Source: Hyphomonas sp.
GTDB taxonomy: Bacteria > Pseudomonadota > Alphaproteobacteria > Caulobacterales > Hyphomonadaceae
Assembly (NCBI RefSeq): GCF_016125515.1
Contig: NZ_WGLO01000005.1
Coordinates: 62,001-126,000 of the forward strand
Length of the DNA stretch: 64,000 bases
Direction of reading: 5' to 3'
Positions 1 through 7,741 of the stretch are shown one piece after another. The notes below the pieces were generated by a model. It was not told the origin of the DNA, searched no databases, and saw only the letters and a list, made by a program, of their open reading frames with translations. A program made the position numbers and the translations under genes. Every line of letters begins with the position of its first letter. The first letter of the stretch is position 1.

Positions 1-1
1 G

Positions 2-853
2 GCAGCGTCCGAGGCCACCGCCGTCTCGCCCGCATGCGGCCTTGGCGCCGAAGCCATCGGCACATTCGTCTCGCTGCCATCGGGCCGCTACACCAAGGGC
101 GCGTTCGCGATCTATCCTGAAGAATCGCCCGAAATCGTCCTCCATGTCGATGGGTTCGCAATCCAGGCGCATGAAGTCACGAATGCCCAGTTCGCGCGCT
201 TCGTTGAAGAAACCGGATACGTCTCCGAGGCCGAACGCGGCGTGGCCGAGGGCCGGCCGGGCGCGGGCTCAGCGGTGTTCCGCATGCCCACCGGCGTCGC
301 CGGTGATCTGGACCGCTGGGTGCTCGTGCCGGGTGCCAGCTGGCACACGCCTGAAGGTCCGGGGTCGGACATCGAGGGCAGGGACAATTACCCTGTGGTG
401 CATGTCACGCTCGCCGACGCGCGTGCCTACGCCGCCTGGGCCGGCGGGCGTCTGCCATCGGAGGAAGAGTGGGAATATGCCGCGACGCTCGGTCTGCGAA
501 ATCCGGCAAAGCCTGCATCCGGTGCCTACACGGAGGCCGGCGCGCCGGTCGCAAATACCTGGCAAGGATTCTTTCCGTTCACGAACGAAGCCACGGACGG
601 CTTTGCCGGAGTTGCACCGGTCGGTTGTTTCCCGCCGAGCGAAGCCGGGCTCTATGATATGATCGGCAATGTCTGGGAATGGACGGACACGCCCTTCGGC
701 GAGGGAAACCAGACCCTCAAGGGAGGCTCATACCTCTGCGCCGACAATTACTGCCGCCGCTACCGCCCGGCGGCGCGCCATCCGCAGGAAAGCGATTTCT
801 CGGCCAGCCATATCGGCTTCCGCATCGTCCGCGGCCCATCGGCCGCGGACTAA
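2..853 (+). CDS. Formylglycine-generating enzyme (sulfatase-modifying factor), 5' end cut by window
   Basis: This enzyme oxidises the cysteine of a sulfatase CxPSR motif to formylglycine. The open frame runs in from the window edge, so the N-terminus is missing; about 283 residues are visible. The SUMF1-type fold is recognisable from a start resembling 'F..LPSGRYTKG', then VDGFAIQAHEVTNAQFARFV, the LPSEEEWEYAA segment and the C-terminal GGSYLCADNYCRRYRPAAR segment. The two cysteines of that last segment (nt 734-760) match the copper-binding catalytic pair of the family. It is convergent with a sulfatase whose stop lies 13 nt away, and that sulfatase has the target motif, so substrate and activator are genetic neighbours. 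A perfect 10-bp hairpin sits in its last codons. Confidence 0.9.
   Translation, partial: AASEATAVSPACGLGAEAIGTFVSLPSGRYTKGAFAIYPEESPEIVLHVDGFAIQAHEVTNAQFARFVEETGYVSEAERGVAEGRPGAGSAVFRMPTGVAGDLDRWVLVPGASWHTPEGPGSDIEGRDNYPVVHVTLADARAYAAWAGGRLPSEEEWEYAATLGLRNPAKPASGAYTEAGAPVANTWQGFFPFTNEATDGFAGVAPVGCFPPSEAGLYDMIGNVWEWTDTPFGEGNQTLKGGSYLCADNYCRRYRPAARHPQESDFSASHIGFRIVRGPSAAD
827..850. terminator. Perfect 10-bp hairpin at the 3' end of the FGE gene
   Basis: GTCCGCGGCC, loop CATC, GGCCGCGGAC, ending directly before the TAA stop at 851. It lies inside coding sequence between two convergent genes. There is no T-run, so it is not a canonical intrinsic terminator, but it could block read-through or protect the mRNA 3' end. 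Confidence 0.4.
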
Positions 854-866
854 CCCCTGCCTGCCT

Positions 867-2525
867 TCAGTTCGGCCACCAGATATATTCGTCACCGGGC
901 TCGGCCATCTCGGCGCCGGTCTTGTCGATCGCAACGGGAATGTCCGTGGTCGATGCATAGAGAGGCTTGCGCGCCCCTTCGAGGTGACGGTCGAGCAGCG
1001 CCTGCAACTCCGCCACCTTGTCCGGCCGCGCGTCGGCGAGGTTGTTCGCCTCGGTCGGATCGGTGTTGAGATCGAACAGCCATGTCTTCTTCTGCTTGCC
1101 GTCCACCTGCAGCTTCCAGCCGCCCGCCCGCACGACATGGTAATAGCCGCTCTGCCAGAAGATCGCATCGTCCGGCCGCTCCAGTCCGCCCGTGCCTTCC
1201 GCCAGCGGCAGCAGGTTGCGCCCGTCGATCTCCACGTCCGCCGGCAAGTCAGCCCCGGCTGCCGCCGCAAGCGTCGGCATCAGGTCGATATGCGCCACCG
1301 GCGTGTCGATCGTCGTGCCCGCCGGGATGTGCCCGGGCCAGCTGACAAACATCGGTACACGGATCCCGCCCTCGAACAGCGTGATCTTCCACCCGCGATA
1401 AGGATCGTTGATGCCCGGCAGGCCAATATAGCCCGCGCCGCCATTGTCGCTGGAGAACACGATCAGCGTATTGTCCGCGAGACCCTCTTCCTCCAGCTTT
1501 TCGACGATCCGGCCGACGCTGCGGTCCAGCGCATGCAACATGGCGGCATACACCCGCAGGTGATGCGGCTCGATATCACCCACCGCCTCATAGTCTTCCT
1601 TTGTCGCCTGCAGCGGCGTGTGCACACCCCAATGCGCCAGATACAAGAAGAAGGGCTGGTTCTTGTTCGCCTCGATCACCTTCAGCGACTCGTCGGTCCA
1701 GTAGTCGGCGAGGTATCCGCCCGGCCGGAACGGTTTGCTGCCATTGTAGGTCGTCTGGAAATCGCCGCGCGCCCAAAGGAACTTGTCGATTGGGTCGAAA
1801 TCAAGCTTGGCGTTCACGACATCCGGATCATCCGACGGCAGATGAAGTAGTCCGGTCATTAGCAGGCTTTCGTCAAAGCCTTGCGCATTGGGTGTGAACT
1901 CGCCCGCACTGCCGAGATGCCACTTGCCGATATGCACCGTGTGATATCCGGCTGTCTTCAACACTTCTGCGACGGTCACTTCCTCGCCGGGCAAGCCCTG
2001 GTTCTCGAAGTCGGGCGCTGCGTCCGCTGCTTTCTTGTCGAACACAACCTTCGGCAAGCCGGTGTCAGCTTCATTGGAGATCATCGACACGATCCGGCCC
2101 ATGCCATTCGGCGTTGGCGTGAATTCGAAACCCGTCCGCGTGGGATAGCGCCCGGTCATCAGCATCGCCCGCGAGGGCGCGCAGGTGCCTGTGCCTGAAT
2201 AGGCGGTCGAGAAGATGGCGCCCCGCGCCGCCAGCGCATCGATGTTCGGCGTCGGCACGCGGCCACCCGCCACACCGCCGCCGAACGTCGAGAGGTCATT
2301 GATGCCGAGATCATCGACGAGGATGAAAATGATGTTCGGCGGCCGCTCGCCGGCTGGGAGCGCCGCTTCCGCGGGTCCCTGCTGCCAGGCGATCGGATGG
2401 TTCGGTTCGACTTCCGGCCGCTCCGCGCGGCTCGCCAGAAACAGGATGATCGATGTTCTCTTGACGTAGGCGAGGGCCCCCAGACCGAGAATGACCGCAA
2501 GGCCAATCAGCAGGATCCGTTTCAT
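867..2525 (-). CDS. Arylsulfatase-type sulfatase (type I, Cys-type)
   Basis: This 552-residue protein hydrolyses sulfate esters. It opens with a signal anchor (KR then about 17 hydrophobic residues), so it should face the periplasm. Active-site marks are NIIFILVDDLG (metal aspartates, about residues 64-74), the CAPSR motif with Cys115 that must become formylglycine, HIGKWHLG and SSDNGG. The Cys-type motif needs an FGE, and one is encoded convergently next door. The start lies 19 nt after the haloalkane dehalogenase stop on the same strand, so the two are probably co-transcribed. Natural substrate is unknown; sulfated algal carbohydrates or aryl sulfates are guesses from family and habitat. 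Confidence 0.93.
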   Translation of the reverse strand: MKRILLIGLAVILGLGALAYVKRTSIILFLASRAERPEVEPNHPIAWQQGPAEAALPAGERPPNIIFILVDDLGINDLSTFGGGVAGGRVPTPNIDALAARGAIFSTAYSGTGTCAPSRAMLMTGRYPTRTGFEFTPTPNGMGRIVSMISNEADTGLPKVVFDKKAADAAPDFENQGLPGEEVTVAEVLKTAGYHTVHIGKWHLGSAGEFTPNAQGFDESLLMTGLLHLPSDDPDVVNAKLDFDPIDKFLWARGDFQTTYNGSKPFRPGGYLADYWTDESLKVIEANKNQPFFLYLAHWGVHTPLQATKEDYEAVGDIEPHHLRVYAAMLHALDRSVGRIVEKLEEEGLADNTLIVFSSDNGGAGYIGLPGINDPYRGWKITLFEGGIRVPMFVSWPGHIPAGTTIDTPVAHIDLMPTLAAAAGADLPADVEIDGRNLLPLAEGTGGLERPDDAIFWQSGYYHVVRAGGWKLQVDGKQKKTWLFDLNTDPTEANNLADARPDKVAELQALLDRHLEGARKPLYASTTDIPVAIDKTGAEMAEPGDEYIWWPN

Positions 2526-2544
2526 ATGCGCTTCCCCTTGGGTG

Positions 2545-3531
2545 TCAGTCTTTTTTCATGAAGTCGATGATCGCGTTCGAAAAGGCTTCCGGCGCATCTT
2601 CCTGCAGGAAGTGACCGGCATCCTTGATCATAACAGATTCTGCGCCCGGTATGCGGGCCTTGAAAATCGCGTCGCCGCCCTTGGTCACAGGGTCGCCGTC
2701 GCTGAACGCAATCAACGTCCGGCCCTTGAACGCTTCGAGAACGGCCCAGGCCCGGTCATTCGCCAGCCGCTCGTCCTTGTGCTTGGGCAGCAGAGGCACC
2801 AGCGCGGGGAATTTCCGCGCGCCTGCTATATAGCGGTCGTCCGGGAACGGAGCGACATATCCGTCCAGAATGCGGTCGTCCTGAATGCCTGAGAGCAGTT
2901 TGAATACATCGCGCACGGAGAAGTCCGGCGACTCGCTCGCATACTTCACCCAGTAGAGGAACGCGCCGGGCCCTCCGGACTGGAAGGCCTCGCGCACCAT
3001 GTCCGTGTTCGGCATCGGAACGGAAGCATACATCTGCTCCATGAAAGCCGACATCTCGTCGGTCAGCATCGCCGTGCCGGGCAGGCCGGTATTGCCCACG
3101 ACGATCCGCTTGAACCGGTCAATCTGGTCCGTTGCCACGCGCAGGCCGATAAGCCCGCCCCAGTCCTGGCACACCAGCGTCAGGCCGGTCAGGTCCATTT
3201 TCGTCAGCCAGTCATTCAGCCACGCGACGTGCCCGGAATAGGAATAGTCGTCCATCTCTGTCGGCTTGTCTGACTTTCCGAAACCGATCAGGTCCGGCGC
3301 CAGCACGCGGTAGCCCGCTGCGGTCAGCAACGGGATCATCTTGCGATAGAGATAGCTCCACGAAGGCTGCCCGTGCAGGCAGAGAACCGGTTCGCCGTCG
3401 CGCGGCCCTTCATCCAGGTAATGCATGCGCAGCGGCGTGCCGTCCGCGCCGGACACGGTGAGATAGTTGGGGAGGAAATCGTACTGGTAGAGGTTTTCGA
3501 ATTGCGCGTCGGGCGTTCTGAGACTCTTCAA
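2545..3531 (-). CDS. Haloalkane dehalogenase (alpha/beta-hydrolase)
   Basis: Haloalkane dehalogenases replace a carbon-bound halogen with hydroxyl through an aspartyl ester. Seen here: HGQPSWSYLYRK (about residues 53-64; oxyanion region and halide-side tryptophan), nucleophile elbow CQDWGG with Asp123 followed by Trp124, and the C-terminal base His307 in DAGHFLQED. This follows the DhlA/DhmA (HLD-I) pattern rather than a GxSxG esterase. I chose the TTG start at 3531: it gives MKSLRTPDAQFENL, the usual family start, and GAGGAG lies 9 nt upstream. A longer in-frame TTG at 3582 would run through the operator-like dyad. The sulfatase follows 19 nt downstream. The halogenated substrate cannot be deduced. 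Confidence 0.88.
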   Translation of the reverse strand: MKSLRTPDAQFENLYQYDFLPNYLTVSGADGTPLRMHYLDEGPRDGEPVLCLHGQPSWSYLYRKMIPLLTAAGYRVLAPDLIGFGKSDKPTEMDDYSYSGHVAWLNDWLTKMDLTGLTLVCQDWGGLIGLRVATDQIDRFKRIVVGNTGLPGTAMLTDEMSAFMEQMYASVPMPNTDMVREAFQSGGPGAFLYWVKYASESPDFSVRDVFKLLSGIQDDRILDGYVAPFPDDRYIAGARKFPALVPLLPKHKDERLANDRAWAVLEAFKGRTLIAFSDGDPVTKGGDAIFKARIPGAESVMIKDAGHFLQEDAPEAFSNAIIDFMKKD

Positions 3532-3564
3532 GCGGGCTGGCTCCTCGGCAACGTGTCCATGATA

Positions 3565-3581
3565 TGACACTGATAGTGCCA
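3565..3581. promoter_or_regulatory. TetR-like operator candidate upstream of the dehalogenase
   Basis: TGACACT-GAT-AGTGCCA is an inverted repeat with 6 of 7 matching arm positions and a 3-nt centre, 34 nt upstream of the chosen dehalogenase start. Arm length and spacing suit a TetR-family dimer. No regulator gene is adjacent in this window. Confidence 0.4.
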
Positions 3582-3622
3582 ATAACTTCCGCCGTCAATC
3601 TGGCCCGGCGCGAATGTGGGGG

Positions 3623-4843
3623 TCACGTCACTTTCGCGCGCGCATGGAATTGCGGCTGATCCCAGCTCTTGCTGGCCAAGATGTCCGCCAGCGCATCCAG
3701 CGCGTCCCAGACCGCCGCATATCGCAGGAACAGCGGCGAGAAGCCGAACCGCACCGTATCCGGCGCGCGGAAATCCGCCATCACGCCCCGCGCCGCCAGC
3801 GCCTGTACCACGGGATACCCCTCCGCCATCCGCACGCTCACATGCCCGCCGCGTTTCGCGTCCTCGACCGGCGACAGGACCTCAAGCCCCATCGCCTGCA
3901 CGCGGGCAATCGCCATGGCGCTCAGCGCGCGGGCCTTCGCCTGCAAGGCGCTCAGCGGCGCGCCGTCCATCGCCTCCAGGGCGCCGCTCAGCGCCGCCAG
4001 CGAAAGGATCGGCGGCGTGCCACTGGCAAAGCGCGCCGCGCCCTCACGCGGTGTGTAGCCGCCGTCGAAGGCAAACGGGGCTGCATGGCCCATCCAGCCC
4101 GGCAAAGGCGTACGTAGCAGTCCGGCGATGTCGTGCGCCGCATAAACGAAGGCCGGCGCGCCGGGGCCGCCGTTCAGGTATTTATAAGTGCAGCCTGCAG
4201 CCAGCCGCGCGCCATCAGCCTTCAGCGCCAGATCCAACACGCCGGTCGCATGGCTCAGATCCCACAGGATCAGCGCGCCATGCGCAGCCGCTTCGCGTTC
4301 ATGCGCGGCGATGTCGGCCACTTCGGCGGACCGGTAATTGACCGCGCTCTTGAGATAAACGCCGCCCGCATTGAGCGCGTCGAACGTGCCGCCGGAAGGC
4401 AGGCGGCGCACTTCGGCGCCCGATACGCCCGCGAGTCCCGCCGCGATGTATTGGTCGGTCGGAAACTCGTCCTCCTCCACGAACAGCACGTATCTGCGCG
4501 CCAACGGCAGCGCCGCTGCCGCCAGCTTGAACAGGTTCACTGATACGCTGTCAGCCACGATCACTTCGCCCGGCTCGGCGCCGATCAGCGCCGCGATCTG
4601 GCCGCCGGTGCGTTCCGAAAGGTCGATCCAGCCAGCGCTGTTCCAGCTCCGCACCAGATCGCTCTGCCAATCTTGCATCGCGGCGTTCAGGCGGGCGCCG
4701 GCCGTCGCAGGCGGCGGACCCAGCGAATGGCCCACCAGATAGGCGATCCCGTCCGGCAGGTTGAACAGGCCGTGCCGGGCGGCCAGTGGATCGGCACGGT
4801 CGCACTCGACCGCGTCAGCGCGTGAGGTCGGGATCTGGCGCAT
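3623..4843 (-). CDS. kynU: Kynureninase
   Basis: A PLP enzyme that cleaves L-kynurenine to anthranilate and alanine in tryptophan breakdown. The 406-residue frame shows YLVGHSLGPPP, SVSVNLFKLAAAALPL and VNYRSAEVADIAA segments typical of kynureninase, an LWDLSHATGV segment holding the PLP aspartate, and the Schiff-base lysine in TYKYLNGGPGAPAF (about Lys221). The ATG at 4843 is preferred over an upstream TTG because GAAGAGG lies 11 nt before it. It is divergent from a lipoprotein hydrolase of the kynurenine-formamidase type, and the two 5' ends are only 70 nt apart. No tryptophan dioxygenase gene is in the window. Confidence 0.92.
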   Translation of the reverse strand: MRQIPTSRADAVECDRADPLAARHGLFNLPDGIAYLVGHSLGPPPATAGARLNAAMQDWQSDLVRSWNSAGWIDLSERTGGQIAALIGAEPGEVIVADSVSVNLFKLAAAALPLARRYVLFVEEDEFPTDQYIAAGLAGVSGAEVRRLPSGGTFDALNAGGVYLKSAVNYRSAEVADIAAHEREAAAHGALILWDLSHATGVLDLALKADGARLAAGCTYKYLNGGPGAPAFVYAAHDIAGLLRTPLPGWMGHAAPFAFDGGYTPREGAARFASGTPPILSLAALSGALEAMDGAPLSALQAKARALSAMAIARVQAMGLEVLSPVEDAKRGGHVSVRMAEGYPVVQALAARGVMADFRAPDTVRFGFSPLFLRYAAVWDALDALADILASKSWDQPQFHARAKVT

Positions 4844-4913
4844 ACGGGCGGTTGCCTCTTCAGGTGAAGGTGCGACAGTAGCCCTCAAGGTCGTTGCGGC
4901 AAGGGAGAGTGGT

Positions 4914-5876
4914 GTGTGGAAGTTTCAGGTTGCGGCGGTTTCGCTCTTTGCGCTGGCGGCTTGTGCGCCGTCTACCGAGATGCCGCCTTCGGTCCTGCCG
5001 GCCAGAGAGGCGACTGAAGTGCCCGCTGCGCCCGCCAAGCTGATGACATGGGACCACCTTACAAGCCGTCCGCCGGTGACGGCCACGCAGCAAATCCGCT
5101 GGGGCGAGGGGTCCACCGATATTGTCGATCTCTGGCTGCCCGAGGGGGCCGGTCCGTTTCCGGTCGTCGTCGTGGTGCATGGTGGCTGCTGGCAGAAATC
5201 GATTGCCGACATGACGCTGATGAACTGGATGGCGGATGGCCTTCGCAACAAGGGCTGGGCGGTCTGGAACATCGAGTACCGGGGCGTCGATGAAGCCGGC
5301 GGCGGCTATCCCGGAACCTTCCTGGATGTCGGCGCGGCCGTCGATGTGCTGGCGCAGCGCGCCGGTGAGTACAATCTGGACCTGTCCCGCGTCACCGGCC
5401 TCGGCCATTCGGCCGGTGGACACCTGATCCTCTGGGCTGCCGCCCGCAGCCGCCTGCCGGATAACAGCCCGCTCCGCGTCACTGATCCGCTGGAGTTCCA
5501 GGGCGTCGTTGTGTCCGGCGGCCTTGCCGACCTTGAAGCCTCGCGGCCCGTCACCCAGCCGGGCTGTCTCGATGCTGTCTATGACGCGCTTGTGGGCCAG
5601 CCGAGCTCGGAACGCCCCGATCCGCTTGAGGATACGTCACCCGCGCGCCTGTTCCCGCTCGGCTTTCCGTTTGTCAGCGTGAACGGCGCAGAGGACCGCA
5701 TCGCGCCGCCCATGCTGGGGGAGGCCCTGACGGTCCGTGCGGAAGCGGAGGGCGACCAGACGGCGCTGATCGTGGTGCCCGATACGGGTCATGTCGAACT
5801 CGTCACCCCGGGTACCAAGGCCTTTGAGGTCCAGGCCGAAGCGCTCGCGAGTTTTGTATCCGGCATGAACGACTGA
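4914..5876 (+). CDS. Lipoprotein alpha/beta-hydrolase, kynurenine formamidase-like (BD-FAE type)
   Basis: A 320-residue esterase-family protein. The oxyanion motif HGGCW, nucleophile elbow GHSAGGHL and likely acid and base in NGAEDR and DTGHVEL place it with the HGGxW hydrolases that include bacterial arylformamidases. The GTG start at 4914 follows AGGGAGAG and gives a short signal peptide with lipobox LAAC, so the mature protein should be a lipidated envelope protein. The divergent kynureninase suggests N-formylkynurenine hydrolysis, but that is inference: envelope location is odd for a step that normally happens in the cytoplasm, and carbohydrate esterases share these motifs. Confidence 0.8.
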   Translation: MWKFQVAAVSLFALAACAPSTEMPPSVLPAREATEVPAAPAKLMTWDHLTSRPPVTATQQIRWGEGSTDIVDLWLPEGAGPFPVVVVVHGGCWQKSIADMTLMNWMADGLRNKGWAVWNIEYRGVDEAGGGYPGTFLDVGAAVDVLAQRAGEYNLDLSRVTGLGHSAGGHLILWAAARSRLPDNSPLRVTDPLEFQGVVVSGGLADLEASRPVTQPGCLDAVYDALVGQPSSERPDPLEDTSPARLFPLGFPFVSVNGAEDRIAPPMLGEALTVRAEAEGDQTALIVVPDTGHVELVTPGTKAFEVQAEALASFVSGMND

Positions 5877-5953
5877 ATCCGGTTCCGAACTGAGACCTTG
5901 CCTCTGCGTCTGGCGCTGCTAAGGGAGCAAAACCCAAAGCGGGGGAAGGCGAT

Positions 5954-6790
5954 ATGAACAAGGCTGCACGCAGCAAAATTCGCGACGCGCTCCTTCACGA
6001 ACTGGCCGGGCGGCGCATTCTGGTCATGGGCATTCTCAACGTCACCCCTGACAGCTTCTCGGACGGTGGCAAGTTCGACCGGCTCGAGCCCGCACTCGCG
6101 CACGCCGCCAGCATGCGTGAGGCTGGTGCCGACATCCTCGACATCGGCGGGGAATCGACGCGCCCCGACGCCATCGAAGTCGATGCCCGCGAAGAATGGC
6201 AACGCGTCGAGCCGGTGCTGGCTGCGCTCGGCCAGGAAGACGGCCTGCCGCTCTCGATCGACACCTACAAGGCGCGTGTCGCCCACAACGCGGCAGAGCT
6301 CGGCGCTGTGGTGATCAATGACGTCTGGGGGATGACCCGCGATCCCGACATGCCCAAAACCGTTGCCGAAACCGGCTCGCTCGTCGTCGCCACCTACAAC
6401 CGCGGCGCCGCCAACCCCTCGTTGGACCTGCGCGCCGACATGGCTGCCTTCGTGTCCGAAACCTATGCGCGCGCCACACAATACGGAATCCCGCAAGAAC
6501 ACCTGATTTTCGACCCCGGCGTCGGCTTCTCGAAAACCTACGAACAGAACCTTCAAGCCCTCGCCAACCTCGACGTCCTCGTCGACTCCGGCCGCCCCGT
6601 TCTCGTCGGTGTTTCGCGCAAATCGTTCATTGGGCGGATGACCGGGCGGCCGGTGGAGGAGCGGTTGTCGGGGACGTTGGCGGTGGGATTGAAGGTGGTG
6701 CAGATGGGGGCCAAGGTGTTGCGGGTGCATGATGTTGCGCATCATCGCGATGCGTTGGACATGTACAGCGAGATGACCAATTACCGATGA
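5954..6790 (+). CDS. folP: Dihydropteroate synthase
   Basis: Joins p-aminobenzoate to the pterin pyrophosphate in folate synthesis. The 278-residue TIM barrel has the two family signatures: GILNVTPDSFSDGG near residue 24 and LDIGGESTRPDA near residue 60. It also has VINDVWG, the DPGVGFSKT phosphate loop and the C-terminal VSRKSFIG. GGGGGAAGG lies just upstream of the ATG. Its stop overlaps the folB start by 4 nt (ATGA), and folK follows, so the three genes form one operon for the pterin branch of folate. Confidence 0.97.
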   Translation: MNKAARSKIRDALLHELAGRRILVMGILNVTPDSFSDGGKFDRLEPALAHAASMREAGADILDIGGESTRPDAIEVDAREEWQRVEPVLAALGQEDGLPLSIDTYKARVAHNAAELGAVVINDVWGMTRDPDMPKTVAETGSLVVATYNRGAANPSLDLRADMAAFVSETYARATQYGIPQEHLIFDPGVGFSKTYEQNLQALANLDVLVDSGRPVLVGVSRKSFIGRMTGRPVEERLSGTLAVGLKVVQMGAKVLRVHDVAHHRDALDMYSEMTNYR

Positions 6791-7152
6791 GCGACCGCGT
6801 TTTCGTTTCGAACCTCTGCCTTCACGGCTTCCACGGCGTTCACAATGCCGAGAAGAATCTCGGGCAGAAATTCTACCTCGACATGGATTGCGAACTGGCG
6901 GGCCCGGCGACAACGACGGACCTGATGCGCGATACGGTCGATTACGGCGCGCTGTGCGACCTCGCCGCCAAGCTGTCGGAAGAGACCGTGTTCAACCTGA
7001 TCGAAACCTTTGCTGAACGCATCGCGCAGGCGGTGCTCGACACTCAGCCGCTGGTGAAGCGCGTGACGGTCACCGTGCGCAAGCCTTCCGCGCCGATCCG
7101 GCATTTCGTCGATCATGTCGGCGTGGCTGTCACTCGGAGCCGGAATGCCTGA
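6787..7152 (+). CDS. folB: Dihydroneopterin aldolase
   Basis: Converts 7,8-dihydroneopterin to 6-hydroxymethyl-dihydropterin. The 121-residue length and the start VFVSNLCLHGFHGVHNAEKNLGQ fit the FolB family, in which HGFHGV.. is followed by a basic Gln/Lys pair. TDLMRDTVDYGAL and FNLIETFAERIAQ are typical core segments with the catalytic-pocket residues. It overlaps folP by 4 nt, and its end overlaps the folK start by 8 nt, which suggests translational coupling. Confidence 0.95.
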   Translation: MSDRVFVSNLCLHGFHGVHNAEKNLGQKFYLDMDCELAGPATTTDLMRDTVDYGALCDLAAKLSEETVFNLIETFAERIAQAVLDTQPLVKRVTVTVRKPSAPIRHFVDHVGVAVTRSRNA

Positions 7153-7684
7153 AGCCTGCCTCGGCCTCGGCGCCAATCTGGGCGACCGGGAGGCGAGCCT
7201 GTGCAACGCCCTTGCGGCGCTGAACGCAACACCCGGCATCCGTATCCTCGCGGTTTCCCGCGTGTTTCGCACCGCGCCCTGGGGCGGCGTTACGCAACCT
7301 GATTTCCTCAACCTCTGTGTGCGGATCGAGACACCGCTTGCGCCGCTGGACCTGCTGGCCGCCTGCAAGGCGGTCGAGCAACAAATCGGCCGGCAGCCGC
7401 GCGAGCGCTGGGGACCACGGGAGATGGATGTCGACATCCTGATGATGCAAGGCGCCGAGATGACGACGCCAGAGCTGATCTTGCCGCATCCGCGCCTGAC
7501 CGAGCGCCGGTTCGTGCTGGAACCTCTGGCCGACGTCGCCCCCGACTGGTTGGTCGGGGGGCAGACGGTTTCGGCGCACGCGGAGGCCTTGCGCAACACC
7601 GATCCGGTGCAGGCGTGTGTTGCACAAGAGATCGCGTTCGAGGGCCTGAAACAGGCGTCTCGCCCGACCACAAACCGTCCTTAG
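7145..7684 (+). CDS. folK: 2-amino-4-hydroxy-6-hydroxymethyldihydropteridine pyrophosphokinase (HPPK)
   Basis: Pyrophosphorylates 6-hydroxymethyl-dihydropterin to make the FolP substrate. Starting at ATG 7145 gives MPEACLGLGANLGDREA, the usual HPPK N-terminus. Further marks are FRTAPWGG, RWGPREMDVDILMM (metal-binding aspartates) and LPHPRLTERRFVLEPL. It is 179 residues long. It is the last gene of folP-folB-folK and ends convergently with pntB. The start codon lies inside the folB 3' end. Confidence 0.96.
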   Translation: MPEACLGLGANLGDREASLCNALAALNATPGIRILAVSRVFRTAPWGGVTQPDFLNLCVRIETPLAPLDLLAACKAVEQQIGRQPRERWGPREMDVDILMMQGAEMTTPELILPHPRLTERRFVLEPLADVAPDWLVGGQTVSAHAEALRNTDPVQACVAQEIAFEGLKQASRPTTNRP

Positions 7685-7709
7685 ACGGCCCACAAGTCGG
7701 GTCTGACTT
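7675..7709. terminator. Two short hairpins between folK and pntB
   Basis: CCGTC-CTTA-GACGG spans the folK stop codon, and AAGTC-GGGTCT-GACTT follows 5 nt later. They sit between convergent operons. Neither has a clear T-run, so terminator function is tentative. Confidence 0.3.
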
Positions 7710-7741
7710 ATGGACACTTTCGCGTGTGAGGAGAGGCGGGA

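Noticed and set aside
669-1850. 393-codon frame opposite the sulfatase
   Set aside because: Composition is Arg/Ala/Pro-rich without domains, and both the FGE and the sulfatase are clearly real on the overlapping stretch.
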